Positions 10,153 to 18,987 are shown, counted from the stretch's first letter. The stretch is DNA of 64,000 bases from Arthrobacter sp. efr-133-TYG-118 (GCF_030209755.1 NZ_JARVRH010000009.1:62001-126000); one strand, 5' to 3'. Numbers and translations: made by a program. Notes: generated by a model from the sequence alone, not told the origin.

Positions 10153-11184
10153 TCAATCTACCTTTCCGAGCACGGCAACGCGGGCGGGCTTGCCGTCCAC
10201 CCATCCGATGGGAACGCCGAGTCCGTTGACCGTCTCGGGACTTGCGGTTTCCGACGCGCCGAAAACAGCAAGGGCGTCGGCACGGACACGCTCGGCGGCC
10301 AGTGCGGCGGAGAGCGCCCGGACCCAGGCCGCCGTGTCTTCCGCTTTCCGCCCGGCGTCAACAACCAGCCACAACTGGTCTGCGGCGAGGGCTGCGATGT
10401 CCGCCGCGTGCCTCACGGTTTCGCCCTGCATGCCGAGTCCGTACGCCACCAGCACGGTTTGGCCGGTGAGCACAGCTTGGGCGCGCGCCGCCGTCGCGCC
10501 CTGGCGCCCCGCCACGTGGAGGTGCCCGAAAGCGGTCAACGCTCCGGCTGTCCGGACGTCGGAACCGCCCTCGGCGATGGACATTTCCAGCGCTGGTCCC
10601 AAGGCGTCGTCGCCGAGGCCGAGCAGGATGATCAGGTTGCCGCTGCCGGTAAGCGGCACCGGTACGGGCACAGGAACGCGGTGCCCGACGGCGGCCGCCG
10701 GCAACGCCGTCAGGCTCCCTTGCGTTTGTGGTCCGGAGACCTGTAACTCCTTCCCCAGCTGCTCCAACATCCCGGCGAAATCCGGGGATGCAGTCGAAAC
10801 AACTGCCTCGGGCCGGTGCAGATCCATCTCGGCGGCGTCGGCTTGCTCCAGGAGCGCGGCGATAGCGGGCCCCTGCAACGCGTGAGCCGCCTCGGCAAGC
10901 TGCGCCTCCCCCGCAACGTGGGCATCCCAACTAGCTCGCACTTGTTGTCGTTCTGAGCCCTCAAAACGACAACTATTGCTAGCTAATTGGGTGGAACCCT
11001 CTAGCTGAACTTCGATAGTGGCCTCGTAGCGATTGGCTACGAAGAGCCCGGCGATCCCCGGATTGGTGACCTTCTCGGCGGAGACGATCCGCGCCCCGGG
11101 GCCGTACTGTTGCTCGGCTTTCACCCGGATGTCGTCCAGGGATGCTCCTTTCAGTCGGTATCTAAGACTGTATTGCTTCGGCAT
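10153..11184 (-). CDS. flhF: FlhF-like protein with degenerate GTPase domain and an in-frame repeat insertion
   Basis: The 343-residue product starts with a segment typical of the FlhF N-terminus (YSLRYRLKGASLDDIRVKAE, then YGPGARIVSAEKV) and lies between flhA and csrA. Where the SRP-type GTPase should have a GxxGxGKT P-loop it reads LIILLGLGDDALGPALEMS, and no DTAG-type G3 motif is visible, so GTP binding is doubtful. Residues about 65-86 are encoded by a 66-bp palindromic repeat that keeps the frame. The start overlaps the flhA 3' end by 23 bases. It may be a degenerate FlhF or a related family with another role. Confidence 0.75.
   Translation of the reverse strand: MPKQYSLRYRLKGASLDDIRVKAEQQYGPGARIVSAEKVTNPGIAGLFVANRYEATIEVQLEGSTQLASNSCRFEGSERQQVRASWDAHVAGEAQLAEAAHALQGPAIAALLEQADAAEMDLHRPEAVVSTASPDFAGMLEQLGKELQVSGPQTQGSLTALPAAAVGHRVPVPVPVPLTGSGNLIILLGLGDDALGPALEMSIAEGGSDVRTAGALTAFGHLHVAGRQGATAARAQAVLTGQTVLVAYGLGMQGETVRHAADIAALAADQLWLVVDAGRKAEDTAAWVRALSAALAAERVRADALAVFGASETASPETVNGLGVPIGWVDGKPARVAVLGKVD
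10926..10991. repeat. 66-bp palindromic repeat inserted in the flhF-like gene
   Basis: This copy runs from CCCAACTAGC to GCTAGCTAATTGGG and has near-complete dyad symmetry around TGAGCCCTCA. It matches the intergenic copy at 4643-4708 in length and arm sequence. On the coding strand it contributes 22 codons without a stop, reading about TQLASNSCRFEGSERQQVR and three more residues. Confidence 0.88.
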
Positions 11185-13207
11185 GGCGGACCACCCCCAC
11201 GGTTTCGATCTGGATGTTTGCGGACGTCACTTCCCGGTACGACAACACGGGAACACCGCCGTCGGGAGCAGCCACGAGCCGCCGGACCGCGGGCCGCAAC
11301 GCCGGGGCGCACACCAGGACGGCTTGCCGTCCTGCATTTGCCGCGGCCTCCACCGAAGACTGCACAGAGGCCAGGACGGCGTCCAGGCGCGCTTGGCTCA
11401 TGACGATCTGGGTACCCCCTTCGGCCGGGCGCATGTCTTCGAGCATGGACTGTTCCAGGAGCGGATCGATCATGATCACATTGAGCACCGTGCCGTCCAG
11501 GAACTTGGCTGCGAGCGCGGGCCCCAGGGACTGCCGGGCGGTTTCCACCAAAGCCTCGGGCTCGGTGGAAACCTTGGCGCGCAAGGCGAGTGCCTCGTAA
11601 ATGCGGGGAAGATCGTTGATGGGGACCTGTTCTTCGAGGAGTCCCTGCAGCACCCGCTGCACTTCGGCCAAGGACATGAGCCCGGGAATGAGTTCCTCGA
11701 CGGCGGCGGGGCTCTGCTTGCGCACGCCTTCCGTCAGCACACGGACATCCTCGCGGGTGAGTAGCCTTCCGGCGTTGGCCGAGACGATCGACGACAAGTG
11801 GGTCACCAGCACGGAAACCCGGTCGATCACGGTTGCGCCGGTCATTTCGGCACTGTGGCGCATCTCGGTGGGAATCCACTTCCCGGCCAACCCGAAGACC
11901 GGTTCCACCGTGGAGGTACCGGGCAGCGCGTCAAGATAATCGCCGAGGGCCAGCAACTTGCCCGACGGCGCCGTGCCGCGTCCGGCTTCCACCCCCGCAA
12001 TGCGGATGGCATAGGTGGCCGGCGGCAGCTCGACGTTGTCGCGCGTGCGCACGGGCGGAATCACGATCCCCAACTCCATGGCGATCTTGTGGCGCAGGGA
12101 GCGGACGCGGGCCAGGAGATCGTCCGAGGCGCCGGAGACCATGTCGACAAGGTCAGGAGCCAACAAGATCTCGAGGGGGTGGACGCGCATGTCCTGCATG
12201 AGCCGCTCGTTGGGGTCTTCTTCGGAGCTCAGGATGGCCGCTTCCTGGGCGCCCTCCGCCTCACTCTGCTTCTTCTGCTGCGCCGCCAGGCGCCTGGAGC
12301 CGAACAGCAGGGCAGCGCCCACCAGCAGGAAGGGCACGATGGGCATGCCGGGGATGAGTGCCATCGCCACTGCGGCCAGTCCCGCGATGAGCAAGGCGTT
12401 GGGCGACTGCATGAGCTGCGAGGAGGCCGTGCGGCCCATGTCTTCTTCGGCATTGGACCGGGTGACGATCATGCCCGTTGACACGGCCATGAGGAGGGCC
12501 GGGATCTGGGTCACGAGCCCATCGCCCATGGTCAGCAGGCCATAGGAGTTCAGCGCGTCGCCCACGTTCATGCCGCGCTGCAGCACGCCGATGGCGATGC
12601 CGCCAACGAAGTTGATGATGATAATGATGATGCCCGCGATGGCATCGCCCTTGACGAACTTCGAGGCCCCGTCCATGGCGCCGTAGAAGTCGGCCTCTGC
12701 GGACACCTCCGCGCGGCGTTTGCGGGCCTGGGCGTCCGTGATGAGGCCGGCGTTGAGGTCGGCGTCGATGGCCATCTGCTTGCCGGGCATGGCGTCCAGG
12801 GTGAACCGCGCCCCCACCTCGGCCACGCGTTCGGCGCCCTTGGTGACCACCACGAACTGGATGACCACGAGGATCAGGAACACCACGGCGCCGATGATCA
12901 TGGAGCCGCCTACGGTGACCTTGCCGAAAGCGTCGATCACTTGTCCGGCGAATCCTTGTCCCAGCACGAGCCGGGTGGACGCGACGTTGAGGCCCAGCCG
13001 GAACAGTGTCGCCACGAGCAACAAGGACGGGAAGACGGAGAAGTCCAGGGGCTTCTTGACGAACATGCTGGTGAGCAGGATCAGCAGGGCCAGGAGGATG
13101 TTGCAGACGATCAGGAAGTCCAGCAGCGGCGCCGGAACGGGAACCACCAGCAGTAGCACAATGCCCACGATTCCCACCGGCACAGTGAGCCTGGCGAATC
13201 TGTTCAT
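11162..13207 (-). CDS. flhA: Flagellar type III export gate protein FlhA
   Basis: The 681-residue protein has about eight N-terminal membrane segments, then a cytosolic domain from about residue 330. The family signature TLDAMPGKQMAIDADL lies near residues 137-152 in the cytoplasmic loop. FlhA forms the nonameric ring that takes up export substrates and uses the proton gradient. The ATG at 13207 was chosen because the open frame upstream to 13375 reads as non-membrane, Pro/His/Arg-rich filler and lies in the gap after flhB. Confidence 0.97.
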   Translation of the reverse strand: MNRFARLTVPVGIVGIVLLLVVPVPAPLLDFLIVCNILLALLILLTSMFVKKPLDFSVFPSLLLVATLFRLGLNVASTRLVLGQGFAGQVIDAFGKVTVGGSMIIGAVVFLILVVIQFVVVTKGAERVAEVGARFTLDAMPGKQMAIDADLNAGLITDAQARKRRAEVSAEADFYGAMDGASKFVKGDAIAGIIIIIINFVGGIAIGVLQRGMNVGDALNSYGLLTMGDGLVTQIPALLMAVSTGMIVTRSNAEEDMGRTASSQLMQSPNALLIAGLAAVAMALIPGMPIVPFLLVGAALLFGSRRLAAQQKKQSEAEGAQEAAILSSEEDPNERLMQDMRVHPLEILLAPDLVDMVSGASDDLLARVRSLRHKIAMELGIVIPPVRTRDNVELPPATYAIRIAGVEAGRGTAPSGKLLALGDYLDALPGTSTVEPVFGLAGKWIPTEMRHSAEMTGATVIDRVSVLVTHLSSIVSANAGRLLTREDVRVLTEGVRKQSPAAVEELIPGLMSLAEVQRVLQGLLEEQVPINDLPRIYEALALRAKVSTEPEALVETARQSLGPALAAKFLDGTVLNVIMIDPLLEQSMLEDMRPAEGGTQIVMSQARLDAVLASVQSSVEAAANAGRQAVLVCAPALRPAVRRLVAAPDGGVPVLSYREVTSANIQIETVGVVRHAEAIQS

Positions 13208-13268
13208 TTCTGTGTCCTGTCCGGGGTGGTGTGGTTGCTGGGTGCGGTTCGGGGGCTGGTGCTCCGGC

Positions 13269-14372
13269 TCATGCGGGCGCTCCGGCCATCGTTCCTGCCA
13301 CGCCCGGCAAACGGTGCATTCCGAGTGCCGCTCCCCTGGCCTTGAGCGACATGACGAACGCCAGGACTCCCGCAACGGCCCGGTACAGCTCCACGGGGAT
13401 TTCCTGGCCCAGCTCGCAGGCCGAGTGCAGTGCCCTCGCCAGCGGGATGTCCTGGACCATCGGCACCGATTTCATTTCCGCCTCTTCCCTGATACGGGCA
13501 GCGATCACCCCCGCTCCCTTGGCCACTACGCGCGGTGCCGCTTTGCCGGCGTCGTACTTCAGCGCTACGGCGACGTGCGTCGGGTTGACGATCACGACGT
13601 CGGCGTCCGCGATCGCGCCGATCATGCGGTTCCGGCTCATGCTCAATTGGCGCGAGCGCCGCTGGGACTTGATGAGGGGATCGCCGTCGCTGTTCTTGTT
13701 TTCGTCCTTGATTTCCTTCTTGGACATGCGCGTCTTCTTGCGGTTGCGGCGCATGACCACGAAGATGTCCGCGGCGGCAAGGACCAGCCCCGCCAGCACG
13801 GCGAACTGGATCAACGAACCGATGCCACCGGCCGCTGCCGAAAGGATGCCGGACACCGGCAGTCCCCCTGCGGTGAGCAGCACCGGGATGAGCCCTTGCA
13901 CGACCGCGTAGAGGACAAGCCCGACGACGGCGGTCTTCAGGAGCGCTTTCAGGCCGCCCCACAGTGCCTGGCCGCCGAAGATCCGCTTGAAGCCGCTGAC
14001 AAGGTTGAACTGTTCGAACTCAGCGCGGAACTTTTTGAAGTGGATGCCGCCCTGCGACGCGGATCCGGCAAGTACTACCACCAGGACCACCACGAACAAG
14101 GGCCCCAGCACTTGGGCCAAGGAACCGAATCCGGCTTCGAGCGCTGCCACGGCTTTGGCAGGCTCGGGGTTCGCGATGACTCCGCGGACGGTGAACAGTT
14201 GGTCCGCCGCAGCGTTGGAGGCACGCTCGATGGTGGACGGGATCATGGCTGCCGCGGATCCGACGGCGAGCCAGGAGGTGAGGTCCTGCGAGCGGGAAAG
14301 CTGCCCCTTGGACCGGACTTCCCGCATCCGTTTGTCGGTGGCTTGCTCGGTTTTCTCCTGTGAATCCGACAT
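13269..14372 (-). CDS. flhB: Flagellar export gate protein FlhB
   Basis: The 367-residue protein has four membrane segments and a basic cytosolic domain. The autocleavage motif NPTH lies near residue 263 (VIVNPTHVAVALKY), preceded by KEIKDEN. FlhB controls the switch from rod/hook to filament substrates together with FliK. Its start overlaps the fliR stop as TGATG, implying coupled translation. A Gly/Ala-rich tail ends the protein. Confidence 0.97.
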   Translation of the reverse strand: MSDSQEKTEQATDKRMREVRSKGQLSRSQDLTSWLAVGSAAAMIPSTIERASNAAADQLFTVRGVIANPEPAKAVAALEAGFGSLAQVLGPLFVVVLVVVLAGSASQGGIHFKKFRAEFEQFNLVSGFKRIFGGQALWGGLKALLKTAVVGLVLYAVVQGLIPVLLTAGGLPVSGILSAAAGGIGSLIQFAVLAGLVLAAADIFVVMRRNRKKTRMSKKEIKDENKNSDGDPLIKSQRRSRQLSMSRNRMIGAIADADVVIVNPTHVAVALKYDAGKAAPRVVAKGAGVIAARIREEAEMKSVPMVQDIPLARALHSACELGQEIPVELYRAVAGVLAFVMSLKARGAALGMHRLPGVAGTMAGAPA

Positions 14373-15130
14373 CAGCCCACCCCCATCAGTGTGTTCGCCA
14401 CTTGTTCGGCGAGCATGGCAACGAGCCGCGGCAGTGCCAGGAAAAGGAATCCAGCGAGTCCCAGGGTGATGAAGACTTTGAGCGGGAAGCCCAGGGCAAA
14501 AGCGTTCAGTGCGGGCGCTACGCGGGTGAGGAGTCCCAGCCCGATGTCGGCGAGCACCAGCACCACCAACAGTGGTCCGGCGATTTGCACCGCCGAAAGG
14601 AACATCCCGGTAACAGCCGAAACCATCGCGTGCACCGGCTGTGCGATGTCCAGTCCCCCAGCCAGCGGCAAGGCCGTGAAACTTCCGGTCAAGCCGCCGA
14701 CCACCAGCTGGTAGCCGTCGGAGGCGAAAAGCAGGGCCAGGGCGGTCATCTGCATCAGCCGGGTGAATTGGGCACCGTTGATCATCATCTGAGGATCGAA
14801 GCCCTGGGCCATCTGGAACCCGCTGAAGAGGTCTAGCAGGCTGCCGGCCGATTGGATGGCCGCGAAGACGAGCAGCACGAGGAAGCCAAGGACCAGTCCG
14901 GTCACGAGTTCAAGGACCACAGCCGTGATGAAGCCGGCGGTGTCCTTGGATGTGTAGCCAACCGAGAGACGCTGGGAAACGGCCAGCCCCAAGCCGATGC
15001 CGAGCATGCCTTTGATGCGCAGCGGAATTGCTTGGTGCGAGAAGGGCGGGGCCGCCACGAGGAAGGCCGTCATCCGGACGGAGGCCAGCAACAGGACCTC
15101 AAGCCAGGACTGGTTGAAGGGGAGCTCCAC
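14372..15130 (-). CDS. fliR: Flagellar export gate protein FliR
   Basis: FliR forms the export-gate core with FliP and FliQ. The 252-residue product has about six hydrophobic segments and the family pattern of gated, glycine-rich helices (LFSGFQMAQGFDPQ in the middle). I chose the GTG at 15130 because a GGAG lies about 7 bases upstream and it follows the fliQ stop directly; a TTG at 15145 would overlap fliQ by 14 bases. Confidence 0.94.
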   Translation of the reverse strand: MELPFNQSWLEVLLLASVRMTAFLVAAPPFSHQAIPLRIKGMLGIGLGLAVSQRLSVGYTSKDTAGFITAVVLELVTGLVLGFLVLLVFAAIQSAGSLLDLFSGFQMAQGFDPQMMINGAQFTRLMQMTALALLFASDGYQLVVGGLTGSFTALPLAGGLDIAQPVHAMVSAVTGMFLSAVQIAGPLLVVLVLADIGLGLLTRVAPALNAFALGFPLKVFITLGLAGFLFLALPRLVAMLAEQVANTLMGVG

Positions 15131-15131
15131 T

Positions 15132-15407
15132 TCACGCTCCGCCAATCAGCCCGGGTATCCGGGCAAAGAGCTCGTTGGTGAAGGAGACGGCCTCGGTGAT
15201 CATCCAGTGTCCGCACACCACCAAGGCCACGGCCACGGCGACTGCCTTGGGCACGAAGGAGAGGGTGGCTTCCTGAAGCTGGGTGATGGACTGCAGGAGG
15301 GAAATGGCGAGGCCCACCACCAGCGCGGTCACCAAGGCGGGCGCGGCCAGCTTGGCCGCGAGGATCAGGGCCTGGAGGCAGACGTCCAGGACGGCGTTGG
15401 TATCCAT
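15132..15407 (-). CDS. fliQ: Flagellar export gate protein FliQ
   Basis: This 91-residue protein has two long hydrophobic helices (ALILAAKLAAPALVTALVVG and AVAVAVALVVCGHWMI) joined by QSITQLQEATLSFVPK, the family's most conserved stretch. Length and position between fliP and fliR match FliQ. The ATG shares its last base region with the fliP stop. The gene sits inside a longer open frame whose upstream part is a shadow of fliP and fliO. Confidence 0.96.
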   Translation of the reverse strand: MDTNAVLDVCLQALILAAKLAAPALVTALVVGLAISLLQSITQLQEATLSFVPKAVAVAVALVVCGHWMITEAVSFTNELFARIPGLIGGA

Positions 15408-16282
15408 CAGCCGCTCGAATAGCTCTGGATCAGGGCGGTGATCACGAGTCCCCAGCCGTCCACCAGGATGAACAGCAGGATTTTGAAGGGCAGCGAGATC
15501 ATCACCGGCGGAAGCATCATCATGCCCATGGACATCAGCGCGGCCGAGACCACGAGGTCGATCACCAGGAACGGGATGAAGATGACGAAACCGATGATGA
15601 ACGCTGCCCGGAGCTCGGAGATCATGAACGCCGGGATAAGGGTCTGCAACGGGACCGATTGCGGGTTGGCCGGGTTTTCCAGCTTGGCCGCCCGGGTCAT
15701 GAGGGCAATGTCTTCTTGCCGGGTGTGGGCCACCATGAAGTGCTGGAGCGGGGCGGACCCGGCCGAAACGGCTCCGTTGAAGTCCAGCGTTCCGTTCAGG
15801 TAGGGCTGGATCCCGACGTTGTTGATCTCCGAAATCACGGGCCACATCACGAACAGGGACAGGAAGAGCGCCAGCCCGGCCAGTACCTGGTTGGGCGGGA
15901 TGGACGGGAGGGACAAGGCGTTGCGGGTCATGGCCAGCACCACGAAGATCTTGGTGAATGAGGTCATCATGAGCAGCAGGGCAGGGGCGACGGAGAGCAG
16001 GGTGATCCCGATCAGGGTCACCACCGCGGTGGATGGTTTTCCGTCGAGCCCATTGATGTTGATGCTGACGTTGCCGTTGGAGGGTTGGGCCGGTGCGGTG
16101 GGAACTACTGGCGGAGTGGGTGGCGTCGGACTGACCGGTGCCGCATGTCCGGTGGACATGCCCAGCCATAGGAAAAGTGCCGTCAGCAACAGGACACAGA
16201 GCACCGCGGGAAGCGTCCTGCGCACCGCAAGCAATATCCTGCCGGTGCTGCGGGCACCGGCAGGCCCAAGGGTCAGGATCAA
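15407..16282 (-). CDS. fliP: Flagellar export gate protein FliP
   Basis: The 291-residue protein has a signal-like first helix, a Pro/Thr-rich periplasmic-side stretch (VSPTPPTPPVVPTAP), and the FliP core with ALLLMMTSFTKIFVVLAM and SELRAAFIIGFVIFIPFLVI. FliP pentamerises in the export gate. The TTG start overlaps the fliO stop (TTGA), so coupled translation is likely. The N-terminal extension before the core is longer than in E. coli. Confidence 0.95.
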   Translation of the reverse strand: MILTLGPAGARSTGRILLAVRRTLPAVLCVLLLTALFLWLGMSTGHAAPVSPTPPTPPVVPTAPAQPSNGNVSININGLDGKPSTAVVTLIGITLLSVAPALLLMMTSFTKIFVVLAMTRNALSLPSIPPNQVLAGLALFLSLFVMWPVISEINNVGIQPYLNGTLDFNGAVSAGSAPLQHFMVAHTRQEDIALMTRAAKLENPANPQSVPLQTLIPAFMISELRAAFIIGFVIFIPFLVIDLVVSAALMSMGMMMLPPVMISLPFKILLFILVDGWGLVITALIQSYSSG

Positions 16283-16731
16283 TTCCGGCGTCCCCTGATG
16301 GCCTCGGCGGCCTGCCGCCAGGTGGAACCGGCAAGGATCGAGCCGTGCATGGGCTGGGCTTTGTCCAGCTCGCTTCGGCGGTGGATCTCGCTGCGGCGCC
16401 TGAGTCCAGCGCCACCGACGTCGCGGAAAATGTCGGCGAAGCTCTCGGGTGCCGGAGGGTTCTCCGGCACGTCGACCGGGACGTCGCCGCTGTGCAGGAC
16501 GTTGATGGCGTGCTCGGTGACGCCCAGGAGGAAGCGCTTGTCTCCGGCGTCGACCACCACAACGGAGGCCTTTTGGCCGACAGTCTGCCGGCTGACCACC
16601 GTCAGGGTGGTGTTGGCCCGGCGTCGGCCCTTGGCCTTTCCTTTGAGGAGGCGGCGCTGCAAGACCCAGATGAGTCCCAGCACCGCACCCAGGGCCACGA
16701 GCACGCGCAGCCCGAGGATGAGCGAATCCAT
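16279..16731 (-). CDS. fliO: Flagellar assembly protein FliO
   Basis: This 150-residue protein has one N-terminal membrane helix (LILGLRVLVALGAVLGLIWV), then a basic stretch and the FliO/MopB cytosolic fold (LTVVSRQTVGQKASVVVVDAG, RFLLGVT). FliO helps assemble the FliP complex. It starts immediately after the fliN stop codon (TAG-ATG) and overlaps fliP. The last 50 residues are charged and low in similarity to the family. Confidence 0.9.
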   Translation of the reverse strand: MDSLILGLRVLVALGAVLGLIWVLQRRLLKGKAKGRRRANTTLTVVSRQTVGQKASVVVVDAGDKRFLLGVTEHAINVLHSGDVPVDVPENPPAPESFADIFRDVGGAGLRRRSEIHRRSELDKAQPMHGSILAGSTWRQAAEAIRGRRN

Positions 16732-17493
16732 CTAGTAGATTCCCTCGGCGACGTCCAGGATGCGGGTGATCCGCACCGCATAGTCCTGGTCCACGACGAC
16801 GACTTCACCGTGGGCGATCAGGCGCCCGTTGAGGAGGACGTCCGCGGGTGCACCGGCCGAGCGGTCCAGCTCGATCACTTTGCCCGGTTCCAGGGCGAGG
16901 GCGTCACGCACGGACATACGGGTGCGGCCGATCTCCACGGTGAGGGCCATTTCGACATTGCTGATCAGTCCGAGGCGGGCCGAAACCGCGCCGGACTGGG
17001 CGTTCCGTGCGGCAGCGGTGTCCTGCACGGTCCCGTGTTCGCGGACCCGGACGGCGAACCAGCCGAACGCCTGCCCGCCGTCGGACGAGGGAGACTGGCG
17101 CAGTTCGAAAACAGCGGTTTCGGAGTCGGACAGCAGCCCGGCGGCGTCTTCCTCGCGCAACTCCCCCAGCACGCCGGCGTCGAACGCGTCGGCTGCGTGT
17201 TCCATCGCCGGACGCAAGATGTCGACGGCCGACACTACTCCGCTGGGCAGCCCGCCTTGGGGTGCGCCGCCGCCCAACCCGCCCCCGGCGGCGGCCAGGA
17301 AAGAACGGTCCGTGAGGATGAGTGCGAAGTCCGCGGTCACGGCGCCCACGAAAGTGGCCGTGATCGCGAGAGGTGCATATGGCGCAGCGGCCTGGGACGG
17401 GACAATGCCGGAGACGTGCAGCGTGGCAGGAGTCGGCAATTGCATGGCCAAACGCTCGGCCGCGGACTCGTGCAGTGTCAGGGTGATGCTCAT
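16732..17493 (-). CDS. fliN: Flagellar motor switch protein FliN (long form)
   Basis: The C-terminal 80 residues form a SpoA/FliN domain (MALTVEIGRTRMSVRDALAL, VIELDRSAGAPADVLLNGRL, VRITRILD), which builds the lower C-ring. The 253-residue length is about twice E. coli FliN. The N-terminal 165 residues include a Gly-rich loop and two alpha/beta blocks reminiscent of FliY, but I cannot show a CheC phosphatase motif. The start overlaps the fliM stop (ATGA). Confidence 0.92.
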   Translation of the reverse strand: MSITLTLHESAAERLAMQLPTPATLHVSGIVPSQAAAPYAPLAITATFVGAVTADFALILTDRSFLAAAGGGLGGGAPQGGLPSGVVSAVDILRPAMEHAADAFDAGVLGELREEDAAGLLSDSETAVFELRQSPSSDGGQAFGWFAVRVREHGTVQDTAAARNAQSGAVSARLGLISNVEMALTVEIGRTRMSVRDALALEPGKVIELDRSAGAPADVLLNGRLIAHGEVVVVDQDYAVRITRILDVAEGIY

Positions 17494-18386
17494 CGCTGGT
17501 TCTCCTCGATTGTGACGATGACGGCGGCTGCACGGGAGCCGTTGCGGGCCGGTGCTGCGGTGGCCAGGCGGGTGCCGTTGATGGCGACGTCGAACGGCCG
17601 GTTCTCCAGGTGCGGCAACGGAATGACGTCCCCGACGGCGAGGCCCAGGATCTGCGCCGGCGTCACCGGAGTGGGGCTCAACTGGATGGCTACGTCTACC
17701 GGCACCTGGGTGACCTGGGCCCGGACCAGTGCCTCGGTATCGCGGCTGTGGACAGTGGGATTCACGTCGCCGAGCCCGGAAAGGAGGATATCGGCGGGAA
17801 TCGCGAGACTCGCCGCGGCAAGGCTTTCGCCCACCTTCACGGTGAATGAGGCCACGATCATGAGCTCCGCCGGAGCAGCGGCTTGGGCGAACTGGGAGTT
17901 GTACTGGATGACGTCCATGCGCACCGGGGTGGCCAGGAGGGCGCCAAGCGAATAGCTCAGGTCCTCGAGTCCGTCTTCCACCATGCGGCTGATGAGGGCC
18001 TGCTCGATCTGGGTGAACTTCCGATCCGGGACCGCCGCCTCACTGGCCCCACCCAACATGCGGGTGACCCAGGACAATGCCGCCGTGGCAGGAAACTGCA
18101 TGACCAGCCGCGACTCGCTGCCCTCAATGCGGCACAGGACCATCGAGGTGACCGAAGGGAGGGAAGCGGCGTATTCGTCGTAGCTCTGCATGATGAGCTG
18201 TTCCAGGGTCGCGGTGGATTTCACGCGGACCTTGGCCGTGAGCTGTGTTCCCCATTGGCGGGCGAACGTCTCGAAGGCGACTTCCAGGACGCGGCTGTGC
18301 TGGCGCGGCAAGGTGGTGGGCCTGCGGAAGTCATAGACGTCCACGGCGCGCTGCCGTCCCGCCGATTGATCTTCCTGTTCACTCAC
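17490..18386 (-). CDS. fliM: Flagellar motor switch protein FliM without a visible CheY-binding peptide
   Basis: From the GTG at 18386 the protein has 298 residues: a FliM middle domain (PRQHSRVLEVAFETFARQWG onward) and a C-terminal SpoA domain (VDVAIQLSPTPVTPAQIL). The N-terminus reads VSEQEDQSAGRQRAVDVYDF and lacks the LSQxEIDALL segment that binds phosphorylated CheY. A TTG at 18404 would add only MPIVAT. Neither start has a strong ribosome binding site. It is first in its block, with a terminator for the VOC gene lying just upstream, so it probably has its own promoter. Confidence 0.93.
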   Translation of the reverse strand: MSEQEDQSAGRQRAVDVYDFRRPTTLPRQHSRVLEVAFETFARQWGTQLTAKVRVKSTATLEQLIMQSYDEYAASLPSVTSMVLCRIEGSESRLVMQFPATAALSWVTRMLGGASEAAVPDRKFTQIEQALISRMVEDGLEDLSYSLGALLATPVRMDVIQYNSQFAQAAAPAELMIVASFTVKVGESLAAASLAIPADILLSGLGDVNPTVHSRDTEALVRAQVTQVPVDVAIQLSPTPVTPAQILGLAVGDVIPLPHLENRPFDVAINGTRLATAAPARNGSRAAAVIVTIEENQR

Positions 18387-18454
18387 GGTTGCCACTATCG
18401 GCAAGGAAAGTGCGGGCGTAAGGGACTAGTTTTGGGCGGGTTCGCGGGTCTGGT

Positions 18455-18486
18455 CCGGGGGCTGCGTTTCGGAACGCAGCCCCCGG
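18455..18486 (-). terminator. Strong hairpin terminator of the VOC gene
   Basis: CCGGGGGCTGCGTT and AACGCAGCCCCCGG form a perfect 14-bp stem with a TCGG loop, 25 bases downstream of the VOC stop codon. There is no clear U-tract, as is common for GC-rich actinobacterial terminators. It should isolate fliM from upstream transcription. Confidence 0.85.
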
Positions 18487-18511
18487 CCGTGACCCACGAA
18501 CTCAGACTGGC

Positions 18512-18922
18512 TTAGGCGGCTGGCGCCTGGTTGATCCTCACCATGTTGCCCGAAGGATCGCGGAATGCGCAGTCGCGGGGGCCCCACGGCTGGTCGATCG
18601 GCTCCTGCATGACCTCCGCGCCGGAAGCCCTGACCTTCTCGAAGAGCGTGTCGACGTCGTCGGAGCGGAAGACGATCGGCCCCAGGACGCCCTTGGTGAC
18701 CAGCTCCTGAAGGGAGTCGCCGTCGGCCTTGGACCGGCCCGCGTGCGGTTCGGAAAGCACGATTTCAACACCCGGCTGGTCCGCGCTGCCGAGCGTCACC
18801 CAACGGAATCCGCCCTGCGCGACGTCGTTGAGCACCTCGAGGCCGAGGGCGTCCCGGTAGAAGGTGAGTGCTTCGTCGGGATCGTTGACAGTGATGTGTG
18901 AGTACTGCAGTGAAATAGTCAT
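18512..18922 (-). CDS. VOC (glyoxalase/bleomycin resistance) family protein
   Basis: The 136-residue protein has paired beta-alpha-beta-beta-beta modules of the vicinal oxygen chelate fold: LQYSHITVNDPDEALTFYRD at the start and VFRSDDVDTLFEKV, then FRDPSGNMVRINQ at the end. Members are metal-dependent isomerases, dioxygenases or ligand binders; the substrate here is unknown. The ATG at 18922 was preferred over the upstream in-frame start at 18946 because family members begin close to it. Confidence 0.9.
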   Translation of the reverse strand: MTISLQYSHITVNDPDEALTFYRDALGLEVLNDVAQGGFRWVTLGSADQPGVEIVLSEPHAGRSKADGDSLQELVTKGVLGPIVFRSDDVDTLFEKVRASGAEVMQEPIDQPWGPRDCAFRDPSGNMVRINQAPAA

Positions 18923-18987
18923 GGCAACGACGCTAGTCCGGCGCATGGACGAGCGCTTCTCGAATCCTGCTCGCTTCTTCCAGAGGG

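Noticed and set aside
16904..16912. Third end of the 102-bp element (GCGTCACGC-like match in fliN)
   Set aside because: Only the short end matches; no partner end or interior similarity is present at the right distance.
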